Assembly (NCBI GenBank): GCA_905480125.1
Contig: CAJQPE010000006.1
Coordinates: 1-64,000, forward strand
Reading direction: 5' to 3'
DNA length: 64,000 bases
DNA from: an uncultured Flavobacteriales bacterium
Lineage (GTDB): Bacteria; Bacteroidota; Bacteroidia; Flavobacteriales_G; NORP312
Shown here: one piece after another, positions 8,971 to 17,217 of the stretch
Position numbering within the stretch: position 1 is the stretch's first letter
Layout of the letters: each line of letters starts with the position of its first letter
Notes under the pieces: generated by a model
Told to the model about the DNA's origin: nothing
Database searches by the model: none
What the model saw: only the letters and a program-made list of their open reading frames with translations
Made by a program: the position numbers and the translations under genes

Positions 8971-8991
8971 AGTTGTGATATGAAAATTAAA

Positions 8992-9018
8992 AACCCCAAA
9001 GTTAATAACTTTGGGGTT
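8992..9018 (-). terminator. Strong terminator after ftsZ
   Basis: A perfect 12-bp inverted repeat with a 3-nt loop (AACCCCAAAGTT - loop - AACTTTGGGGTT). Read on the minus strand it is followed by TTTTAATTTT, a classic intrinsic terminator 30 bases past the ftsZ stop. It probably closes the dcw transcript before yqeY. Confidence 0.85.
8997..9004 (-). promoter_or_regulatory. Putative -7 element TAACTTTG for yqeY, inside the terminator stem
   Basis: The loop and distal arm of the terminator read TAACTTTG on the minus strand, a perfect TAnnTTTG, 26 bases before the yqeY ATG at 8970. It may be a separate yqeY promoter or a chance by-product of the palindrome. No well-spaced -33 TTG is seen. Confidence 0.35.
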
Positions 9019-9047
9019 CAAATATTAGGTTCAAGTCGCGTAACTTT

Positions 9048-10814
9048 TTAATCTACATTATCATGTAAAAATGAATTGTTGTCGTTTAGTGTTGTTCTAT
9101 TTTCGCCATCAGCACCAGTATCGTCCCTTAAAGTATAGCGAGATGCTTGTGAATCAGAAGAATGCTCCACATCATCAAGCTCTACCTGTCTTCTTTTGTA
9201 CGCTGGTTCATTTTCCATATCCGCAATTCCAGATGGAGTTCTTAAACGCATACTCAGCTCCTTTAATTTACCAATTCGATCAGAAGAACGAGCTTGCTGT
9301 TCTTCTGGGGTAACCGCAGGAGCTTCTTGCTTTAAGTAAGGTTCTTCGTAGCTCTTTTCAGGATCAGGTGTCGGCGATTCTGCGGTAGAAGATTCCTCTA
9401 TCGATTTTTCTTCGTCTGTTTCCTTCATAAAAGGTTCCCAGGCAGTATTTTCAACTTTTTCGTCTGATTTGTTGTTGTCTGTTGATTCGTTAGCTGAATC
9501 AGGAGTCCATGTAGATGTTGGTATAGACGGTCCAGAAAAATCCCATGTTTGATCAGGAGATTCAGTCCCTTCTGCAACCGGACTTTCATTAATTGGTGTT
9601 TCGTTTGCAAGATCATCAGCAACAGGATCGTCTTCGACCGAATTAGAGTTCGCTATATCGAATGACATTTCCTTCTGAGATGATTCTGATGGAGTAACCA
9701 TATATGGTTCTTCTTCTATTGATTCATGCTGCTTTACTCCAGTTTCTTCCTCTTTCGATGATATTGAATTTTTAATCGGTTGAGTCAAACTGATTGGCAA
9801 ATCGGCTTCAAGGCTAACAACCTTCTTCTGAACTTCTCTAATTTCTCCTGTGTCTGGAGTTGAGGAAAACCCAGTTGCGATGACAGTAACACAAATAGAA
9901 TCACCAAGAGTTTCATCATATCCATGGCCCCATATAACATCGGCTGAATTGCCCGCTTCAGCTTGAATGTAATCTGTAATATCTGCTATTTCATCCATCA
10001 TGATTTCCTGTTCACCATAAGTGATATTCAATAACACATAATTAGCTCCATCAATATTATTATCATTTAACAATGGTGAAGCTAAGGCATGAGCTACAGA
10101 CTTTTCCGCTCTGTCTTCTCCTTCAGCTGTGGCAGAACCCATAATAGCTACACCACTATCTTTCATTACTGTACTTACGTCTTCGAAATCAACATTGATT
10201 GCCCCTGTTACTGTTATTACTTCGGCTATGCCTTTTGCGGCGGTGGTTAGCACGTTATCTGCTTGTTCAAAAGCATCCCGTAAACTCAGATTACCGAACA
10301 TCTCACGGAGCTTATCATTGTTTATTACCAGCAAGGTGTCAACAGATTGGCGCATTGTTTCAATACCTTCAGAGGCTTGCAATTTTCGCTTTCGTCCTTC
10401 AAACAAAAATGGCATTGTCACAATACCAACGGTAAGAATCCCCATCTCTTTTGCAACTTGAGCAATAACTGGCGCAGCACCTGTACCAGTTCCGCCACCC
10501 ATACCGGCAGTAATAAATACCATCTTAGTATTCTTAGATAAAATTTCTCTTATTTGTTCGATATCTTCAATCGCAGCATTCTTGCCTACTTCGGGAATAG
10601 AACCAGCACCTCTTCCATTAGTAAGGCTGCTTCCTAATTGAATTTTTAACGGCACTGGACTTATGTCTAATGCTTGATTATCTGTATTACAAATTACAAA
10701 ATCAACACCTTTGATTCCTTGTTTATACATATGGTTTACTGCGTTGCTTCCGCCTCCGCCAATGCCAAACACTTTAATGATTGATGACTGATCTTTTGGT
10801 AAATCGAATTGCAT
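9048..10814 (-). CDS. ftsZ: Cell division GTPase FtsZ
   Basis: 588 residues, far longer than the roughly 380-400 of model FtsZ proteins. The tubulin-like GTPase core fills about 1-325: GIGGGGSNAVNHM (about 17-29), the signature GGGTGTGAAPVIA (about 107-119) and the T7-type GAINVDFEDV. It polymerises at midcell and recruits the divisome. From about 330 to 520 an acidic, Ser/Pro/Glu-rich disordered linker follows. A conserved C-terminal peptide is visible at about 535-547 (NEPAYKRRQVELD), the expected docking site for FtsA. Unusually, about 40 hydrophilic residues follow that peptide (ending FLHDNVD). It is the last gene of the dcw unit, 29 bp after ftsA, and ends at a strong terminator. Confidence 0.97.
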   Translation of the reverse strand: MQFDLPKDQSSIIKVFGIGGGGSNAVNHMYKQGIKGVDFVICNTDNQALDISPVPLKIQLGSSLTNGRGAGSIPEVGKNAAIEDIEQIREILSKNTKMVFITAGMGGGTGTGAAPVIAQVAKEMGILTVGIVTMPFLFEGRKRKLQASEGIETMRQSVDTLLVINNDKLREMFGNLSLRDAFEQADNVLTTAAKGIAEVITVTGAINVDFEDVSTVMKDSGVAIMGSATAEGEDRAEKSVAHALASPLLNDNNIDGANYVLLNITYGEQEIMMDEIADITDYIQAEAGNSADVIWGHGYDETLGDSICVTVIATGFSSTPDTGEIREVQKKVVSLEADLPISLTQPIKNSISSKEEETGVKQHESIEEEPYMVTPSESSQKEMSFDIANSNSVEDDPVADDLANETPINESPVAEGTESPDQTWDFSGPSIPTSTWTPDSANESTDNNKSDEKVENTAWEPFMKETDEEKSIEESSTAESPTPDPEKSYEEPYLKQEAPAVTPEEQQARSSDRIGKLKELSMRLRTPSGIADMENEPAYKRRQVELDDVEHSSDSQASRYTLRDDTGADGENRTTLNDNNSFLHDNVD

Positions 10815-10843
10815 AATAATGGGTTTTATGGGTTACTATCTTA

Positions 10844-12124
10844 TTAAATACTATCGTGATCGGCATCTTCTTCGAACCAAACCTTGCTCTTATCAAGTAT
10901 TTTATCGAAAAAGCTTCCTTTACTTTTCTTTGAATGCATTGTTACAGAAGAAGTACTTCTGGCATGTCTTGCGCTATACTCAAAACCTTTAATCACTAGG
11001 CCAACCCCTGTAGAGTACATTGGGCTAGTAATCTCCTCGGCACCTGAAGCAAGATGTTCTGTAGGGTATCCTATTCTCGTATCCATGCCTGTCATGTATT
11101 CAAACAACTGAGTTACATGTTTCAGCTGAGATCCTCCTCCAGTTACAACCAATCCTGCAATTAGCTTTTTCTCGAAACCAGAATTCTTTATTTCGTAATA
11201 TACTTGCTCTATAATTTCTTCCATTCTTGCCTGTATGATATGTGCCAAGTTTTTCAACGAAATCTCCTTTGGTTCACGTCCTCTCAATCCAGGTATTGCG
11301 ACAATATCATTATCTTGATTTTCACTGGCTAGTGCCGAACCAAATTTCACTTTTAACAACTCCGCTTGCTTCTTAATAATTGTGCACCCTTCTTTTATGT
11401 CTTCTGATATAATGTTCCCCCCAAATGGTATCACGGCAGTATGGCGTATGATTCCATCTTGAAAAATAGCTACATCAGTTGTTCCTCCGCCTATATCAAC
11501 TAATACAACACCAGCTTCCTTTTCTTCATCATTTAAAACTGCTTCTGACGATGCCAAAGGTTCTAACGTTAATTCAGCAACTTCCAGTCCCGCTTTACGA
11601 ACGCATTTATAAATATTTTTTGCGGCGGCCATTTGTCCTGTTATGATGTGAAAATTCGCTTCTAAACGTATGCCTGACATACCAATAGGATCACGAATAC
11701 CTTGCTCGTTATCAACGATATACTCTTGAGGAAGTACGTGAATTATCTCTTCTCCTGGAAGCATTACCAACTTATACATATCATCAATTAAATGATCAAT
11801 GTCCCCTTGCGAAATCTCATCATCTAAACTATTTCTAGTTCGTATTCCTCTGTGTTGAATACTCTTAATGTGCTGGCCAGCTATTCCTACATTAACAACA
11901 TTAATTTCGACACCTGATTTAGTTTCTGCCTCTTTAACAGCTTTTTCAATCGCATGTACCGTAGGGGTAATGTGAGAGACCACTCCTCGAGTAACACCGA
12001 CAGATTCAGTTTTACCCATTCCTAAAATTTCCAGTTTACCGAATTCGTTTTTACGCCCTACCATACAAACAATTTTTGTAGTGCCGATATCTAAACTTAC
12101 AACGATTTCTGATCCTTCTTCCAT
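10844..12124 (-). CDS. ftsA: Cell division protein FtsA
   Basis: 426 residues. Actin/hexokinase-type ATPase: phosphate-1 DIGTTKIVCMVG (about 11-22), phosphate-2 VLVDIGGGTTDVAIF (about 206-220), adenosine motif VVTGGGSQL (about 327-335). The region about 80-170 is the SHS2/1C domain typical of FtsA. The C-terminus has an amphipathic helix rich in Lys, Phe and Trp (FFDKILDKSKVWFEE, about 405-419) that tethers the protein, and through it FtsZ, to the inner membrane. It follows ftsQ by 4 bp. Confidence 0.97.
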   Translation of the reverse strand: MEEGSEIVVSLDIGTTKIVCMVGRKNEFGKLEILGMGKTESVGVTRGVVSHITPTVHAIEKAVKEAETKSGVEINVVNVGIAGQHIKSIQHRGIRTRNSLDDEISQGDIDHLIDDMYKLVMLPGEEIIHVLPQEYIVDNEQGIRDPIGMSGIRLEANFHIITGQMAAAKNIYKCVRKAGLEVAELTLEPLASSEAVLNDEEKEAGVVLVDIGGGTTDVAIFQDGIIRHTAVIPFGGNIISEDIKEGCTIIKKQAELLKVKFGSALASENQDNDIVAIPGLRGREPKEISLKNLAHIIQARMEEIIEQVYYEIKNSGFEKKLIAGLVVTGGGSQLKHVTQLFEYMTGMDTRIGYPTEHLASGAEEITSPMYSTGVGLVIKGFEYSARHARSTSSVTMHSKKSKGSFFDKILDKSKVWFEEDADHDSI

Positions 12125-12128
12125 AAGG

Positions 12129-12905
12129 TTACTTTTTGGTACAAACTACCTGATTATTATACTTTAAATTTATTCTCTTATACCCGTTCCAACCCGTTTT
12201 ACTCAGTCCTTGCTTGTAAAATATCATTAGTTTGTCAAATTTTTCTCTAATGTTTTCCGCTTTTCCGAATAAGATTTCTTGGTTCCCTACTCTTGGTATC
12301 AATTCTATATCCCCGTTTTCTTTTACATATATCTGCACAATTTGCGCTTTCAAAAAACTATCATTATTTATAAAAGAAGACAATTGATATAAATCTTTGA
12401 GCCTTTGATTTTCTTGTTTTAAATCCATAACATTCATTTCATAGCCCATAGCAAATGATGTTTTTATCGAGCCATTCGCCACTAAAACTCTTGAAGTAAA
12501 CTTATCAGATAAAGGCATCATCCATCCATTTTCGTCAATGTAATAACTATCCCCGCTTTCATTAAATACTCTTAGAATTGGGTTTCTTTGATTCAATTCA
12601 ATTTTTAATATTCCATCAATAGTTGAATATACCTCCGCATAACCTATTGATGAATTGTTATTCAATAATTTTTCTAGATGAGCAACGTCAATTAAATCAA
12701 TTCGCATTCCTTCGCCATATCCTAAATTCAAGACCATGTCCCTAATGTCATCTTCCATCACAAAGAAATTTTTATTCGGTCGATCGATTGATATTTCCAT
12801 GCTATGACATACTACATCAACGTTTTTGTTTTCTACAAAACCCAGCAGTGCTATTATTACTACTATGATAAATAACCAAGATGATATGTTCAATACCTTA
12901 CTCAA
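12129..12905 (-). CDS. ftsQ: Cell division protein FtsQ
   Basis: 258 residues. A single N-terminal membrane anchor (about 9-24, WLFIIVVIIALLGFV) is followed by a periplasmic POTRA-like segment (about 35-100: KNFFVMEDDIRDMV, IDVAHLEKLLNNNSS) and the FtsQ beta domain. The sequence is divergent, as usual for this family in Bacteroidota; the call rests on architecture and its place between murC and ftsA. Its start codon overlaps the murC stop by 4 bp. Confidence 0.88.
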   Translation of the reverse strand: MSKVLNISSWLFIIVVIIALLGFVENKNVDVVCHSMEISIDRPNKNFFVMEDDIRDMVLNLGYGEGMRIDLIDVAHLEKLLNNNSSIGYAEVYSTIDGILKIELNQRNPILRVFNESGDSYYIDENGWMMPLSDKFTSRVLVANGSIKTSFAMGYEMNVMDLKQENQRLKDLYQLSSFINNDSFLKAQIVQIYVKENGDIELIPRVGNQEILFGKAENIREKFDKLMIFYKQGLSKTGWNGYKRINLKYNNQVVCTKK

Positions 12906-14251
12906 TTCAATAATTCGTTTTTGATTGGTTCTACCAATTTATCAATATCGCCAGCGCCCATAGTCAACAATACCTCTAGTTTTCTTTGTCGTAACTCCGG
13001 AATCAACTCTGCTTTTGTACTAATAGATTTATTCTTAATCGTTACTTTCCTTAATAACATTTCAGAGGTAACTCCCTCGATTGGAAGCTCCCTAGATGGG
13101 TAAATATCTAACAAAATTAACTCGTTTAACAAATCTAGACTTTTAGCAAAGTCGTCGGCGAAGTCCTTTGTTCTGCTGTACAAATGGGGTTGAAAAACAC
13201 CCGTAATTTTGTTTTCTGGGTATAACTCCTTTACAGAAGAAATAGTCGCCTTTAGCTCCTCTGGGTGATGGGCATAATCATCAATATAAACTAAATCGTG
13301 GTTTTTTATGATATACTCAAATCGGCGTTTGATTCCCTTGAACGACTCTAATGCAGATTTAATTTCTTGATGAGAAACCTTCAGTTGGTCTGCAGCTGCA
13401 ATTGCAGCAATCGCATTTTCAACATTGTGCCTTCCAGGTAATCCGAACTTGATATCAGAAATCAACCCAGATTGAGCCTGAACATTAAAGACATAATACC
13501 CATCGACAACTTTAATATTCTCAAGATAATAATCGGCCTTTTCTGATATGGAATAAGTTATTACATCACAACCAGGATTTAGTTTGTTTTCTAGCTGCTT
13601 GTTCAGAATTAGTGATCCCCCAGGCCGAATTTGCCTTGAAAACAATTCGAACGATTCTAGAAATTTAGAGTGGTCGCCATAAATATCTAAATGGTCAGCA
13701 TCCATGGAAGTTATTATTGCCATGTTCGGATGAAGTTCTAAAAAAGAGCGGTCGTATTCATCCGCCTCAACCACAGTTTTTTCAGCATTTTCGGTAAGTA
13801 AAACATTCGTATTATAGTTTTTTAAAATTCCTCCCAAAAAAGCATTACACCCAATTGACCGCTTAAGTGCGTGCGCCAGAATAGATGATGTAGTTGTCTT
13901 TCCGTGAGTTCCTGCTACTGCTAAAGTGAAAGACTCATTAGTTATGATACCAAGAACTTCTGAACGCTTTTTCATGACGTAACCCTTTTCCCAGCAATGC
14001 TTATATTCTTTTAAATCTTTGGAAACTGCAGGTGTATAGACAACTAAATCAAGCTCTGAAGGAATTAAAGTAGGTGAATCTGTGTAGTGAATATTAACTC
14101 CTTCTTTCTCTAGTTGATTGGTAAGAATGGTTTCAGTTTTATCATATCCTAAAACCTCTTTCCCGATAGCGTTAAAATAACGCGCTAAAGCGCTCATGCC
14201 AATGCCTCCAACACCTATAAAATATACTTTATGTATTTTTTCCAAACTCAT
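12902..14251 (-). CDS. murC: UDP-N-acetylmuramate--L-alanine ligase
   Basis: 449 residues. Adds L-Ala to UDP-MurNAc in the cytoplasm, the first amino-acid step of the peptidoglycan stem. N-terminal Rossmann domain GVGGIGMSALARYF (about 13-26), central ATPase P-loop GTHGKTTTSSILAH (about 112-125) and the C-terminal domain with DDYAHHPEE (about 326-334), the conserved His-rich metal/ligand motif of MurC. ATGA-type overlaps on both sides (murG upstream, ftsQ downstream) indicate translational coupling. Confidence 0.97.
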   Translation of the reverse strand: MSLEKIHKVYFIGVGGIGMSALARYFNAIGKEVLGYDKTETILTNQLEKEGVNIHYTDSPTLIPSELDLVVYTPAVSKDLKEYKHCWEKGYVMKKRSEVLGIITNESFTLAVAGTHGKTTTSSILAHALKRSIGCNAFLGGILKNYNTNVLLTENAEKTVVEADEYDRSFLELHPNMAIITSMDADHLDIYGDHSKFLESFELFSRQIRPGGSLILNKQLENKLNPGCDVITYSISEKADYYLENIKVVDGYYVFNVQAQSGLISDIKFGLPGRHNVENAIAAIAAADQLKVSHQEIKSALESFKGIKRRFEYIIKNHDLVYIDDYAHHPEELKATISSVKELYPENKITGVFQPHLYSRTKDFADDFAKSLDLLNELILLDIYPSRELPIEGVTSEMLLRKVTIKNKSISTKAELIPELRQRKLEVLLTMGAGDIDKLVEPIKNELLN

Positions 14252-15351
14252 TTTCCAATCAAAGAAATTACTTCGTTTGCTATAACTTCAGCAGCATCAG
14301 CTTTACCAAGCTGCCCTATATTTTGCTTCAATTTTTCTTGCAATTCTATATTATTGGATAAGTTTAATACTTCATTTCCAAGTTTATCAATAGCTTCAAC
14401 GTCTTTTACTAACAACGCAGCGTTATGAACTACCAAAGCCATAGCGTTTTTAGTCTGGTGGTCTTCTGCTACATTAGGAGAAGGAACAAGGATTACAGGC
14501 TTTTTCACCAAACACAATTCCGACACCGAAATAGCTCCGGATCTTGAAACAACAAAATCTGCAACAGCATACGCATAATCCATTTTTGAAATAAACTCGT
14601 AAGCATAAATTCCATTATTAGCATATTTGATGCATGCCATCTTGGCCTTGTCGAAATATGCTTTTCCTGTTTGCCATATGACTTGAATATCATTTTCAGC
14701 ATATTTATTTAAACTTGCTTCAATGGCCTGATTAATTGTTCGAGCACCTAAACTTCCACCAATAATTAGAAGTGTTTTTTTGTTAGGATCAATCTTGAAA
14801 TATTCAACTCCTCTAGGCTTTTTCCCATCCAAATTTCGGATATCTTTTCTAACGGGATTACCTGTTAACATAATTTTTTCTTTTGGGAAGAAACGGTCCA
14901 TACCATCATAGGCTACACAAATCTTTTGCACCTTATTTGCTAAAAATTTATTAGTGATTCCAGGATAAGAATTTTGCTCTTGAAGGATTGCTGGAATTCC
15001 AGATTTAGCAGCTACGTGCAACATTGGTCCACTAGCATAACCTCCAACACCAATAGCAACATCAGGCTTAAACTGCTTTAATATTTTTTTTGATTTAAAT
15101 AAGCTACTAATAAGTTTGAATGGAAAACTCAGATTCTTAAGCGTTAGACTTCGCTGCAAACCACTTATCCATAATCCTTTAATATTATAACCTGCAGCAG
15201 GAACTTTTTCCATTTCCATTCTACCTTCCGCGCCAATAAACAAAATTTCAATGTTTGCGCTTTTTGCCTTTAGCGCATTTGCAATCGCAATTGCCGGAAA
15301 TATGTGACCACCTGTACCACCGCCACTAATAATAACTCTATATTTTTGCAT
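14248..15351 (-). CDS. murG: UDP-GlcNAc:lipid I N-acetylglucosaminyltransferase
   Basis: 367 residues, normal length for MurG. It turns lipid I into lipid II on the inner face of the cytoplasmic membrane. N-terminal GGGTGGHIFPAIAIA (about 10-24) is the MurG G-loop. GVGGYASGPML (about 101-111) is the second G-loop and IIGGSLGARTINQ (about 196-208) the third. The C-terminal half has the UDP-binding SRSGAISVSELCL (about 272-284). The start overlaps the end of ftsW by 14 bp. Confidence 0.97.
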   Translation of the reverse strand: MQKYRVIISGGGTGGHIFPAIAIANALKAKSANIEILFIGAEGRMEMEKVPAAGYNIKGLWISGLQRSLTLKNLSFPFKLISSLFKSKKILKQFKPDVAIGVGGYASGPMLHVAAKSGIPAILQEQNSYPGITNKFLANKVQKICVAYDGMDRFFPKEKIMLTGNPVRKDIRNLDGKKPRGVEYFKIDPNKKTLLIIGGSLGARTINQAIEASLNKYAENDIQVIWQTGKAYFDKAKMACIKYANNGIYAYEFISKMDYAYAVADFVVSRSGAISVSELCLVKKPVILVPSPNVAEDHQTKNAMALVVHNAALLVKDVEAIDKLGNEVLNLSNNIELQEKLKQNIGQLGKADAAEVIANEVISLIGK

Positions 15352-16498
15352 GAGTCATCCTATTTAAGGTTGATTCACCTTCTATTCCTCTGCTAACACT
15401 GAGGATAATTCCAATTGCAATACAGGTAAACCAAATTGACGTTCCACCCATACTTACCATTGGCAAAGGCTGACCGGTAACAGGAAATAAATTAACAGCA
15501 ACTGCCATATTGATCATGGCTTGGAAAACAAGCATAAATGCTATCCCAACAGCTAATAATGCCCCAAATGCCTTAGGGCTCTTCACAACAATGCGCACTG
15601 CTCGATATAATAAAATTAGGTATAGCATGAGAACAGCAACTCCCCCGATCAAACCATACTCCTCTAAAACTATGGCATAAATAAAATCAGAATAGGGGTG
15701 TGGCAAAAAATTTCTTTGGGTGCTTTTACCGGGACCTTTTCCTGTGATACCACCAGCAGCAACGGCTATTTTTGACTGTTCAGCTTGATAGTTTCCTTTA
15801 CTATCTGCACTGGAGAAGTTTTCAATTCTTGCGATCCACGTATCAATTCTAGGTAACAATCCAGGCACCGACATCGCTAACAAAAATGCTAACCCAATTG
15901 CTGCGATTCCTGAACCTATCATAGCGCCAATATGCTTTAAACTAATTCTTCCAATAAACATCAACACCAGACAAACGGTAAAAAGAACAGCCGCGGTGGA
16001 AAAGTTAGCAGGAAATATCAACCCACAAACTACGAAAATTGGTAAAACAATTGGAATAAATGCTTTCTTAAAATCCTTGATTACATCTTGCCTAATGGAA
16101 AGTATTCGCGCTACATACATTATCAATGACAGTTTTGCTAAATCGGAAGTTTGAAAAGACTGATTAATAACCGGAATCACCAGCCAGCGACTCGCATTAT
16201 TCAGATTAGAACCTATTAATAATGTAAGAATCAGTAGCGGTACTGAAATATACAATGCAAGTTGTGCTACTCGTGAAAAATAACTATATTTAATTCTATG
16301 GATTCCATACATAATCCCAAGCCCTATTATTAGGAATGTAGAGTGGCGAAATAGATAATAAAAAGTGTTACCGTTATGATGACGGTAAGCCAAAGAGGTG
16401 ATAGAGGTATAAACAACCAGAGTTGAAATAATAGCCAAAAATAAAACTACAAGCCAAATCGCTCGATCACCTTTAGTATATTTTAAAATATTATTCAA
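15338..16498 (-). CDS. ftsW: Peptidoglycan glycosyltransferase FtsW (SEDS family)
   Basis: 386 residues with about ten membrane helices. Diagnostic SEDS segments are present: QTSDLAKLSLIMYVARIL (about 115-132), the large periplasmic loop with PHPYSDFIYAIVLEEYGLIGG (about 263-283) and the C-terminal FPVTGQPLPMVSMGGTS (about 339-355). It polymerises lipid II glycan at the septum, partnered with the FtsI transpeptidase encoded upstream. FtsW rather than RodA is inferred from its place in the dcw cluster. Confidence 0.95.
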   Translation of the reverse strand: MNNILKYTKGDRAIWLVVLFLAIISTLVVYTSITSLAYRHHNGNTFYYLFRHSTFLIIGLGIMYGIHRIKYSYFSRVAQLALYISVPLLILTLLIGSNLNNASRWLVIPVINQSFQTSDLAKLSLIMYVARILSIRQDVIKDFKKAFIPIVLPIFVVCGLIFPANFSTAAVLFTVCLVLMFIGRISLKHIGAMIGSGIAAIGLAFLLAMSVPGLLPRIDTWIARIENFSSADSKGNYQAEQSKIAVAAGGITGKGPGKSTQRNFLPHPYSDFIYAIVLEEYGLIGGVAVLMLYLILLYRAVRIVVKSPKAFGALLAVGIAFMLVFQAMINMAVAVNLFPVTGQPLPMVSMGGTSIWFTCIAIGIILSVSRGIEGESTLNRMTHAKI

Positions 16499-16574
16499 TG
16501 CGCTACTATTTGAATTTTACTCTACTTTACCTGTTCTCAGTATATTAACAACGATGGTATTGAATTTGCAATAA

Positions 16575-17105
16575 TTACCTCTGAGGCAACTCTAAAACAG
16601 ATTTTCTAAACTGCTCACCTCTATCCTTATAATTTTGATACAAGTGGAAACTTGAACAAGCTGGCGAGAATAGCACCACATCACCTTCAACTGAAAGTGA
16701 ACACGAAATTTGCACTGCTTCCGCTACCGAAGAAGCTTCTGAAAAGGAATCTACTCTTTCAATTAATGTGTTTAATGACCCGTTAAAGTTTTTACCTAAG
16801 CACACAATTGCTTTTACGTTTTGATTAACCAAATCATTAAAAATCGTGTAATCAGTTTCCAAATCTGAAAGCCCTACAATCCATACAACTGGCTTATCCA
16901 TGCACTCTAAAGAATACCATGTAGAGTTAACATCTGTAGCTTTAGAATCATTGACATAATCTACGCCGTTAACGTTTGAGATTAACTCTAACCTATGCTC
17001 TATACCTCCGAATTCGTCTACATTCGACAGTCTTGATTCAACTAATTTTTCAGCCAAACTTCTTTGAGAAACTCCGCTTTTCTTAACATTTGTATTCATA
17101 TCCAT
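16575..17105 (-). CDS. Stand-alone MurD C-terminal-domain paralogue
   Basis: 176 residues. From about residue 14 it aligns with only the C-terminal (D-Glu/ADP-binding) domain of the MurD encoded next to it. Shared segments are IEHRLE, VDYVNDSKATDVNSTWYSLE, VVWIVG, AIVCLGK and SPACSSFHLYQNYKDRGEQF. By eye nearly half of the aligned positions match. It has no N-terminal UDP-binding domain and no ATPase domain with GKT loop, so it cannot ligate alone. The conserved lysine of the DKGNDY segment in full MurD (matching the substrate-contacting GDGKS lysine of E. coli MurD) is replaced: GLSDLETDY. Yet the frame is intact and conserved elsewhere, which argues against simple decay. It may be a decoy or regulatory partner, or a young duplication remnant. 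Confidence 0.85.
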   Translation of the reverse strand: MDMNTNVKKSGVSQRSLAEKLVESRLSNVDEFGGIEHRLELISNVNGVDYVNDSKATDVNSTWYSLECMDKPVVWIVGLSDLETDYTIFNDLVNQNVKAIVCLGKNFNGSLNTLIERVDSFSEASSVAEAVQISCSLSVEGDVVLFSPACSSFHLYQNYKDRGEQFRKSVLELPQR

Positions 17106-17217
17106 TTGTTTTAGTTTACTAATTGTTCTCTTGTAATTGTAATATTACACAGCATTCTTATATACTCGTAGTCACTCTATAAATACTTTTTAACACTTAA
17201 TGTTCAATTACTTGATT

